From: an uncultured Collinsella sp.
GTDB taxonomy: Bacteria; Actinomycetota; Coriobacteriia; Coriobacteriales; Coriobacteriaceae
DNA length: 5,197 nt
Assembly (NCBI GenBank): GCA_902494685.1
Contig: CABUUE010000113.1
Span: 1 to 5,197, forward strand
Reading direction: 5' to 3'
In this document: piece by piece, positions 1 to 4,082 of the stretch
Layout: the number at the start of each line of letters is the position of its first letter
How positions within the stretch are numbered: the first letter of the stretch is position 1
Notes under the pieces: generated by a model
The model's input: the letters and a program-made list of their open reading frames with translations, nothing else
What the model was told of the DNA's origin: nothing
The model's database searches: none
Made by a program: the position numbers and the translations under genes

Positions 1-17
1 GCCTTCGGAGGACACCC

Positions 18-515
18 ATGAATGACACCATCAACCGCGTGATCGTCCCGGGCACCTTCGATCCCATCACGTTTGGCCATATCGATGTGATCCGCCGCGC
101 CCGCCGCATCTTTCCCAGCGTGATCGTCGCTGTTGCCGAGTCGCAGGGTAAAAACGGTGTGGGCACCACGTTCACGCTCGATGAGCGCGTGGCGCTGGCC
201 CGCGAGGCGCTCGGTGATATCGACGGCGTCGAGGTCCTGCCCTTTACCGGCCTCTTGGTCGACTTCGCTCGTGAGCAGGGGGCGGGGGCCGTAGTCAAGG
301 GTCTGCGCGCCATGACCGACTTTGAGTATGAGCTGCAGCAGGCCGACCTTAACTATCGCCTGGATAGCGAGCTGGAGTCCATCTTTGTCATGAGTGCGCC
401 GCAGTACGGCTATATCTCGAGCTCGGTCGTTCGCCAGATTGCCTCGCTCGGCAGCGATGTATCGACGTTTGTCCCGTCCAACGTGGTCGAAGCGCTCAAA
501 CATCGCTTTTCGTGA
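18..515 (+). CDS. coaD: Phosphopantetheine adenylyltransferase (CoaD)
   Basis: Transfers an adenylyl group from ATP to 4'-phosphopantetheine, giving dephospho-CoA and pyrophosphate, the penultimate step of coenzyme A synthesis in the cytoplasm. The 165-residue protein has the usual family length and all the nucleotidyltransferase landmarks: GTFDP at residues 12-16, the TxGH motif TFGH at 18-21, the KGLR loop at 94-97 followed by DFEYE (101-105), and the ISSSxVR motif at 133-139. His21 and Arg97 match the ATP-binding and transition-state residues known from E. coli CoaD (His18, Arg91). The ATG is supported by GGAGGA at 7-12, five bases upstream, and by the family N-terminus beginning just before the first beta strand (RVIVPGTFDP). 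An upstream gene probably ends across this start, since stops lie at 19-21 and 23-25 in the other two frames, so coaD is likely the last gene of an operon entering from the left. Nothing looks degraded. Confidence 0.97.
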   Translation: MNDTINRVIVPGTFDPITFGHIDVIRRARRIFPSVIVAVAESQGKNGVGTTFTLDERVALAREALGDIDGVEVLPFTGLLVDFAREQGAGAVVKGLRAMTDFEYELQQADLNYRLDSELESIFVMSAPQYGYISSSVVRQIASLGSDVSTFVPSNVVEALKHRFS

Positions 516-539
516 CGTTTCTTATTGCCTGGTGGCATG

Positions 540-548
540 TGGTAAACT
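540..548 (+). promoter_or_regulatory. Candidate extended -10 promoter before the SepIVA-like gene
   Basis: TGG followed by TAAACT (543-548) fits an extended -10 element (TGn plus a hexamer matching TATAAT at four of six positions). I see no good -35 hexamer at 16-18 bases upstream, so this rests on the -10 alone. It would start transcription near 555, giving a leader of about 30 bases before the SD at 572-579. The 68-base gap (516-583) holds no clear terminator for coaD; TGCC/GGCA at 526-537 forms only a four-pair stem without a T run. Confidence 0.35.
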
Positions 549-571
549 AGCACGATGATATGTTACCTATG

Positions 572-579
572 AAAGGAGA
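572..579 (+). promoter_or_regulatory. Ribosome binding site that fixes the start at 584
   Basis: AAAGGAGA is a near-ideal Shine-Dalgarno. It lies downstream of the in-frame ATGs at 560 and 569 and about five bases upstream of the ATG at 584, so translation almost certainly begins at 584. Confidence 0.8.
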
Positions 580-583
580 CCGG

Positions 584-1081
584 ATGCCGGGCGAGAATTT
601 TCCTGGCGATAGGATCGTCAGCTTGGTCGATGAGCTCGAAGGGCTGATCGAGGAAGCCAAGCCGCCTTTCGGCAAGAACGCTCAGTTCAAGGTCATCGAC
701 GCCGACGTGTTCTTCAACATCCTCGACGAGATCCGCATGAGCTATCCCGAGGAGTGGCAGAAGTCCCGCCGTATCCTTAAGGAGCGCGAGGAGCTTATGG
801 CTTCCGCCGCCGCCCAGGCCGATTCCATCATCGCCGACGCTCAGCAGCAGGCCCTCACCATTGCCGGTGAGCAGGAGATCGTCCGCCTTGCGCAGCAGCA
901 GGCCGACGACATCCGCGATCGTGCCCAGCAGTACGAGCGCGAGACGCGTTATGCTGCCGAGGACTATGCAGAGCAGGTCTTTACGCACCTGGAGGAGAAC
1001 CTCAAGAGCCTGACCGGCACCGTTACCCGTTGCCGTCAGCAGCTCAACGAGGGTGCCGCCCAACAGAATGGTCAGTGGTAA
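584..1081 (+). CDS. SepIVA/DivIVA-like coiled-coil protein
   Basis: This 165-residue acidic, soluble protein has no signal peptide or membrane segment. The N-terminal part (about 10-55) carries LVDELEGLIEEAK, then a VIDADVFFNILDEIR segment, and ends near PEEW. A long helix rich in Ala, Gln, Glu and Arg follows from about 58 to 130 (ADSIIADAQQQA, QEIVRLAQQQADDIRDRA), then a C-terminal helix with the pattern LEENLKSL...RCRQQL (136-154). From memory, the order DELxxIVEEA, DVxxxIDxI, coiled coil, LxxFLxxTLxxV..R.QL is that of mycobacterial SepIVA (Rv2927c), a DivIVA-domain protein linked to division and envelope growth, which also sits next to a DUF177 gene. The protein is shorter than SepIVA (about 245 residues in mycobacteria). 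Such genes can be mislabelled as ATP synthase subunit b because of the Ala/Gln helix, but there is no N-terminal membrane anchor. It overlaps the next gene by one base (TAATG), suggesting translational coupling. Family assignment is moderate; the function is inferred. Confidence 0.7.
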   Translation: MPGENFPGDRIVSLVDELEGLIEEAKPPFGKNAQFKVIDADVFFNILDEIRMSYPEEWQKSRRILKEREELMASAAAQADSIIADAQQQALTIAGEQEIVRLAQQQADDIRDRAQQYERETRYAAEDYAEQVFTHLEENLKSLTGTVTRCRQQLNEGAAQQNGQW

Positions 1082-1635
1082 TGGCTGAGTTCCCGAGCGT
1101 TACCGTCGATCTTTCCGAGCAGCTCGAGTTTCCTGGAGATTCGTATCCGCTGACCGGTAAGGTCGATGTCGCCACCTACACGGTGGGCGAGAAGGAGTAC
1201 CAGCTTCAGGACGGCATCGACTACGACGTTGTCTTTACCAATGCCGGTACCGGTGTCTTGCTCACGGGCATGGTCCGCGCGCACGCCACCGGCGAGTGCG
1301 ACCGTTGCCTGGAGCCCGCCTCGTTTGATATCGCCGGCGAGATCGAGGAGTTCTACCTCTTTGAGGAGCCCGAGGATCCCGAGGCCTACGAGGACGGCTA
1401 CGAGCTCCTGGGTGAGGACCGCATCGTCGATCTGGGTGAGCCCATCAACGACGCGGTCGTTATGGACACGCCGTTTGTGGTGCTCTGCAAGCCCGATTGT
1501 CGCGGTCTGTGTCCCACTTGCGGTTGCAATCTCAACGTCGAGCAATGCGATTGCGCCGCCCAGGCAGAGGCAGAATGGGCCGCTGCCACGGAAAATCCAT
1601 TTGCAGCATTGAAGAATCTCAAGCTCGATGAGTAA
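1081..1635 (+). CDS. yceD: DUF177 (YceD-family) protein, probable rRNA/ribosome factor
   Basis: The 184-residue protein has the two cysteine blocks of DUF177: CDRCLEP (Cys73, Cys76) in the middle and a C-terminal block with Cys136, Cys140, Cys144, Cys147, Cys149, Cys156 and Cys158, including DCRGLCPTCGCNLN. The cysteines suggest metal binding, though this is not proven here. A very acidic stretch (87-120) lies between them. Family members are cytoplasmic or plastid proteins; YceD/DUF177 genes typically lie beside rpmF, as here, and plant homologues are required for 23S rRNA accumulation, so a role in large-subunit assembly is the best inference. The ATG at 1081 shares its A with the upstream TAA stop. 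No strong SD precedes it, which fits coupling to the SepIVA-like gene. The reading frame is open further upstream to an ATG at 1030, but that extension lies wholly within the previous gene and has no family character. Confidence 0.9.
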   Translation: MAEFPSVTVDLSEQLEFPGDSYPLTGKVDVATYTVGEKEYQLQDGIDYDVVFTNAGTGVLLTGMVRAHATGECDRCLEPASFDIAGEIEEFYLFEEPEDPEAYEDGYELLGEDRIVDLGEPINDAVVMDTPFVVLCKPDCRGLCPTCGCNLNVEQCDCAAQAEAEWAAATENPFAALKNLKLDE

Positions 1636-1640
1636 AACTG

Positions 1641-1649
1641 TGGTAGTAT
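1641..1649 (+). promoter_or_regulatory. Candidate extended -10 promoter before rpmF
   Basis: TGG then TAGTAT (1644-1649, four of six matches to TATAAT) lies six bases after the DUF177 stop. No convincing -35 is visible at the right distance. It would start transcription near 1656, about 44 bases before the rpmF ATG, letting L32 be made at higher level than the two upstream genes. GTAG/CTAC at 1643-1655 forms only a short four-pair dyad over the box. Confidence 0.35.
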
Positions 1650-1699
1650 CGCTACTTGCGCGTAATCGCCACACTGGATAGTTCATAAGGAAGGTCACT

Positions 1700-1879
1700 A
1701 TGCCCGTACCTAAACAAAAGCAGGGTCGTATCCGCACTCACACCCGTCGTTCCGCCAACATGAAGATCTCGGCTGCGGCTCAGTCCACGTGCCCCCGTTG
1801 CGGTGCTGTCAAGCTTCCGCACCACGTGTGCCCCAGCTGCGGTTTCTACAAGGACCGCGAGGTTATCGTTACCGAGTAA
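1700..1879 (+). CDS. rpmF: 50S ribosomal protein L32 (bL32)
   Basis: This 59-codon gene encodes the large-subunit protein bL32. The product reads MPVPKQKQGRIRTHTRRSAN at its N-terminus, the basic extension that opens L32 proteins, then a zinc ribbon with C31-P-R-C34 and C44-P-S-C47 and a short tail KDREVIVTE. The four intact cysteines make this the zinc-binding (C+) form, as opposed to cysteine-lacking paralogues that some bacteria induce under zinc limitation. The length is normal for the family. An AAGGAAGG Shine-Dalgarno at 1687-1694 sits five bases before the ATG. The neighbours are classical: DUF177 upstream and plsX downstream, an arrangement shared with distant bacteria. A terminator follows 40 bases after the stop. 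Confidence 0.97.
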   Translation: MPVPKQKQGRIRTHTRRSANMKISAAAQSTCPRCGAVKLPHHVCPSCGFYKDREVIVTE

Positions 1880-1882
1880 CGG

Positions 1883-1888
1883 TATACT
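1883..1888 (+). promoter_or_regulatory. Candidate -10 box between rpmF and plsX
   Basis: TATACT, preceded by GG and starting three bases after the rpmF stop, matches TATAAT at five of six positions. A -35 would have to lie inside the end of rpmF, near 1860-1866, and none stands out. The predicted start is near 1895, giving plsX a leader of about 70 bases containing the dyad at 1903-1916 and the terminator at 1920-1949. Confidence 0.35.
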
Positions 1889-1902
1889 CTGGATGCGATG
1901 CC

Positions 1903-1916
1903 GTTCCAAATGGAAC
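1903..1916 (+). repeat. 14-base dyad in the plsX leader
   Basis: GTTCCA, two spacer bases AA, then TGGAAC form an inverted repeat with six-base arms. It begins 14 bases after the candidate -10 box, so it could be an operator just downstream of the transcription start or a small RNA hairpin. It stands immediately before the terminator hairpin. Whether a protein binds it cannot be told from sequence alone. Confidence 0.5.
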
Positions 1917-1919
1917 CAC

Positions 1920-1949
1920 AATGGCCGGCTCAATGAGTCGGCCATTTTT
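1920..1949 (+). terminator. Intrinsic terminator after rpmF
   Basis: The arms 1920-1931 and 1935-1946 pair over 12 bases (core ATGGCCG with CGGCCAT, one G-U wobble at 1928/1938) around a three-base AAT loop, and the stem runs into TTTTT at 1945-1949. This is a strong Rho-independent terminator. It ends the rpmF transcript, and it also stands between the candidate promoter at 1883-1888 and plsX, so it may attenuate plsX expression. Confidence 0.85.
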
Positions 1950-1953
1950 GTAT

Positions 1954-1959
1954 AAGGAG
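1954..1959 (+). promoter_or_regulatory. Ribosome binding site that fixes the plsX start
   Basis: AAGGAG is only one base from the in-frame ATG at 1961 but seven bases from the ATG at 1967, so the second ATG is the likely start. TATAAG at 1951-1956 overlaps this site and resembles a -10, but transcription from it would begin at about the start codon. Confidence 0.75.
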
Positions 1960-1966
1960 CATGTAT

Positions 1967-2986
1967 ATGAGTAACGTTCGCGTTTGTGTAGACGTTGTGG
2001 GCGGAGACGAGAAACCTCAGGTTGTTCTCGATGGTATCGAGGCTGCGCTTGCCGCCGATCCCGATATCGAGGTCTTGGCAGCTGGCCCCGCCGAAATCGT
2101 CAATCCCTTTGCTGCTTCCCACGCACGTGTTGAGGCCCTTGAGGCACCCGACGTTATCGCCATGGATGACGATCCCATTCGCGCCGTGATGACCAAACGC
2201 AAGTCTTCGATCGTGCTGTCGTGCCGCGCCATCAAGAAGGGAAATGCGGACGCGTTCTTCTCCGCCGGCTCCACCGGCGCCATGACCGCCGCGGCTACTG
2301 CCTACGTGACGCCGTTTAGATATATGGCCGAAGGTAAGAAGCAGCCGGTGCGTCCCTGTCTGACCAATGCGCTGCCCAATCGTGCCGGCGGTCTGACGGT
2401 GCTGTGCGATATGGGCGCCAACCCCGATGTCGAGGTCGATGACATGGTGCGTTTTGCCCAGATGGGTAGCGCCTATGCCCGCGTCGTCCTGGGCATCGAG
2501 CATCCCCGCGTGGGCCTGCTTGGTAACGGCACCGAGGACGAGAAGGGCTCCAACTTTACCAAGGCCTGCTTCCCGGCCATGAAAGCCGCCGTTCCCGGCT
2601 TTGTTGGTAACTGCGAGGGAACGGACATCACCTCCGGTAACTTCGATGTCGTCGTTGCCGATGGCATGTCGGGCAATATTGCGCTCAAGGCCACCGAGGG
2701 CGCTGCCAAGTTTTTGCTGCAGGAACTCAAGGGTGCCTTTATGTCTTCGCTTGGCACCAAGATCGCCGCGCTGCTCATTAAAAAGCAGATGCGCGAGATA
2801 AAGGCCAAGCTTTCGGGCGACGCCAAGGGTGGCGCGATTCTTTTGGGCCTGCGCGGCGTGGTCCTGATCGGCCATGGCGCCACATCGGTCGAGGCTGTTA
2901 AAAACGGTACGCTCGCGGCGGCCGAAGCCGTGCGCGCCGGGCTGGTCGAGAATGTCGCCAACTCCATGGACGGCATCGTTTTATAA
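1967..2986 (+). CDS. plsX: Phosphate acyltransferase PlsX
   Basis: PlsX converts acyl-ACP and inorganic phosphate into acyl-phosphate, the acyl donor that PlsY uses to acylate glycerol-3-phosphate in membrane phospholipid synthesis. It is a soluble, membrane-associated enzyme. The 339-residue product has the normal family length and its motifs in order: VDVVGGD (8-14, usually VDAMGGD), SAGSTGA (99-105), CDMGAN (147-152), GTEDEKG (188-194), EGTDI (217-221), DVVVADGMSGNIALK (227-241) and a GG-LLGL-GVVLIGHGAT block (288-306). The basic stretch around 265-281 (KIAALLIKKQMREIKAK) fits the helical hairpin known in PlsX structures for membrane contact. The downstream gene encodes ACP, which carries its substrate. 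No fabH, fabD, fabG or fabF follows as in many bacteria. The start at 1967 is chosen from Shine-Dalgarno spacing. Confidence 0.96.
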   Translation: MSNVRVCVDVVGGDEKPQVVLDGIEAALAADPDIEVLAAGPAEIVNPFAASHARVEALEAPDVIAMDDDPIRAVMTKRKSSIVLSCRAIKKGNADAFFSAGSTGAMTAAATAYVTPFRYMAEGKKQPVRPCLTNALPNRAGGLTVLCDMGANPDVEVDDMVRFAQMGSAYARVVLGIEHPRVGLLGNGTEDEKGSNFTKACFPAMKAAVPGFVGNCEGTDITSGNFDVVVADGMSGNIALKATEGAAKFLLQELKGAFMSSLGTKIAALLIKKQMREIKAKLSGDAKGGAILLGLRGVVLIGHGATSVEAVKNGTLAAAEAVRAGLVENVANSMDGIVL

Positions 2987-3023
2987 CAGCGGCGTTATGC
3001 GTCTCGGGGCGTGCGTCGTGGGG

Positions 3024-3029
3024 TAGAAT
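3024..3029 (+). promoter_or_regulatory. Candidate -10 box before acpP
   Basis: TAGAAT, preceded by GGGG, matches TATAAT at five of six positions and lies 37 bases after the plsX stop. No clear -35 is seen at 16-18 bases. Its start point near 3036 would give acpP a leader of about 65 bases containing the large palindrome at 3043-3064. Beyond the palindrome I see no better promoter before acpP. Confidence 0.4.
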
Positions 3030-3042
3030 CAGAACCATGTCT

Positions 3043-3071
3043 TGGTACCGCCCGGGCGGTACCATTCTTTT
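3043..3071 (+). terminator. Perfect 22-base palindrome with T-rich tail (terminator-like hairpin or operator)
   Basis: Positions 3043-3064 read the same on both strands: the left half is TGGTACCGCCC and the right half its exact reverse complement. As RNA this gives a nine-pair GC-rich stem with a CCGG loop, followed by TTCTTTT at 3065-3071. That is a fair, slightly imperfect intrinsic terminator for plsX. However, it lies 13 bases downstream of a candidate -10 box and 36 bases upstream of acpP, and perfect DNA symmetry is more than a terminator needs, so an operator or leader attenuator is an alternative. Confidence 0.6.
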
Positions 3072-3100
3072 GGTATTCATGCACTATGAGAGGAAGCGCT

Positions 3101-3343
3101 ATGGATCGCTCCGAAATCTTCGACAAGATCGCCGAGGTCGCTGCTGACGTTCTGGGCGTCGATGTTGCCGAAATTAGCGATGAGACCACCTTTGACGACC
3201 TCGATGCCAACTCGCTCGAGCGCCTGCAGCTGGTTACGGCTATCGAGGACGAGTTCAACCTCGAGATCGATGACGAGACCCTGCTCTCGCTCAACTCTGT
3301 CGCCGACGCCGTCGACGCTATCGAAAACGCCAGGGAGGCCTAG
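3101..3343 (+). CDS. acpP: Acyl carrier protein
   Basis: The protein is the small acidic carrier that holds growing acyl chains on a 4'-phosphopantetheine arm for fatty acid synthesis and hands them to PlsX. The 80-residue product has the four-helix ACP pattern: helix I (about 3-17), the loop with F31 and L34, the attachment serine at Ser38 at the start of helix II (SLERLQLVTAIEDEF), and helix IV around 67-76. The usual DSL attachment motif here reads N37-S38-L39, the Asp being replaced by Asn. The Ser is intact, so it should still be modifiable. The start at 3101 is set by AGAGGAAG (3089-3096) and by family length; the frame is open back to an ATG at 3011, but that stretch translates the palindrome region and is not ACP-like. 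rnc follows after three bases, so the two are probably co-transcribed. Confidence 0.93.
   Translation: MDRSEIFDKIAEVAADVLGVDVAEISDETTFDDLDANSLERLQLVTAIEDEFNLEIDDETLLSLNSVADAVDAIENAREA
3332..3338 (+). promoter_or_regulatory. Ribosome binding site for rnc, inside the acpP 3' end
   Basis: AGGGAGG lies within the last codons of acpP, eight bases before the TTG at 3347. This placement supports the TTG at 3347 over the in-frame TTG at 3353 and implies that rnc translation starts as ribosomes finish acpP. Confidence 0.7.
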
Positions 3344-3346
3344 GTC

Positions 3347-4072
3347 TTGGCTTTGTCTGAACGACTTACGCGCGCCCAGGAAATCCTGGGCCATGAGTTC
3401 AATAATAAGGTGCTGCTGCGCGCGGCCCTTACGCATCCCTCGGCAGTCGAGGGCCAGCCGGTTTCTGCCAGCTATGAGCGCCTTGAGTTCTTGGGCGATT
3501 CCATTTTGGGCGCTGTGGTCGCACGCTCCCTGTTTGAGTCCTATCCGGAGTTTGACGAGGGCAAGCTCACGCGCCTGAAGGTGTCGCTTGTCTCGGGCGC
3601 TACGCTGTCCGAGGTTTCTCACGAGCTGGGCATCGACGACATCATCATCTTTGGTGCCTCCGAGACCGGTACCGGTGCGCGCGGCCTGCATTCGGCCCTC
3701 GAGAACGTCTATGAGTCGCTCGTGGGCGCGCTGTACCTGGATGCCGGCTGGGATGCCGCGGCAGAGTTCATTCACCGTACGCTTAAGCCGCATTTGGCTT
3801 CCGAGCGTGCCGAGCATCCTGCGAACCCCAAGTCGTTTTTGCAGGAGTGCGTGCAAGCCGACGGTCACGAACCCCCGGCGTACAAGCTCGTTGGCTCCGA
3901 GGGCCCGGCGCATGCGCCCACCTTTACCGCCGTGGTTTTGATCGATGGTATTCGCCAGGGTCGCGGCTCCGGCTCCTCAAAGAAGGAAGCCGAGGGAGCC
4001 GCCGCGCTCGAAGCGCTCGACCGCATGGGTTACACCACCAATGGCGTGATTCTGAACAAGAAGCACGTGTAA
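3347..4072 (+). CDS. rnc: Ribonuclease III
   Basis: RNase III cleaves double-stranded RNA in a Mg-dependent reaction and matures the 16S and 23S rRNA precursors. The 241-residue protein has the standard architecture. The catalytic domain (about 5-150) holds the signature ERLEFLGDSIL (44-54, with Glu44, Glu47 and Asp51), EGKLTRLK (71-78) and the second metal-binding segment ALENVYESLVGALYLD (117-132). The dsRNA-binding domain (about 160-227) has GPAHAPTF (186-193) and GSGSSKKEAEGAAA (207-220) with the conserved lysines 212 and 213. In the second segment the family usually has D-x-x-E (Asp114 and Glu117 in E. coli); here the first position is Asn120 while Glu123 is kept. Start is TTG with the SD inside acpP. 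Placement after acpP is common in bacteria. smc follows after ten bases, with no mutM between as in many actinobacteria. Confidence 0.95.
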   Translation: MALSERLTRAQEILGHEFNNKVLLRAALTHPSAVEGQPVSASYERLEFLGDSILGAVVARSLFESYPEFDEGKLTRLKVSLVSGATLSEVSHELGIDDIIIFGASETGTGARGLHSALENVYESLVGALYLDAGWDAAAEFIHRTLKPHLASERAEHPANPKSFLQECVQADGHEPPAYKLVGSEGPAHAPTFTAVVLIDGIRQGRGSGSSKKEAEGAAALEALDRMGYTTNGVILNKKHV

Positions 4073-4082
4073 GCGAGGAACC

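Noticed and set aside
1..25. End of an upstream gene (possibly rsmD, often before coaD)
   Set aside because: Stops exist at 19-21 (frame 1, giving an ATGA overlap with coaD) and 23-25 (frame 2), but six or seven residues are too few to decide which frame is used or what the gene is.
524..538. Hairpin TGCC/GGCA after coaD as a terminator
   Set aside because: The stem has only four pairs and no T run follows it.
560..583. Longer start for the SepIVA-like protein at ATG 560 or 569
   Set aside because: The strong SD at 572-579 lies after both and is spaced correctly only for ATG 584.
1652..2875. Long open frame of 407 codons on the minus strand opposite plsX and rpmF
   Set aside because: It lies opposite well-identified plsX and rpmF, its translation is low in complexity (Gly, His, Ala, Leu rich) with no family character, and GC-rich codon bias readily leaves the complementary strand open. 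It is an antisense shadow.
3011..3100. N-terminal extension of ACP from ATG 3011
   Set aside because: The extension would translate the palindrome region, is not ACP-like, and a good SD precedes the ATG at 3101.
3077..3913. 278-codon open frame on the minus strand opposite acpP and rnc
   Set aside because: Same reason: both sense genes are clear and the antisense translation resembles nothing I recognise.
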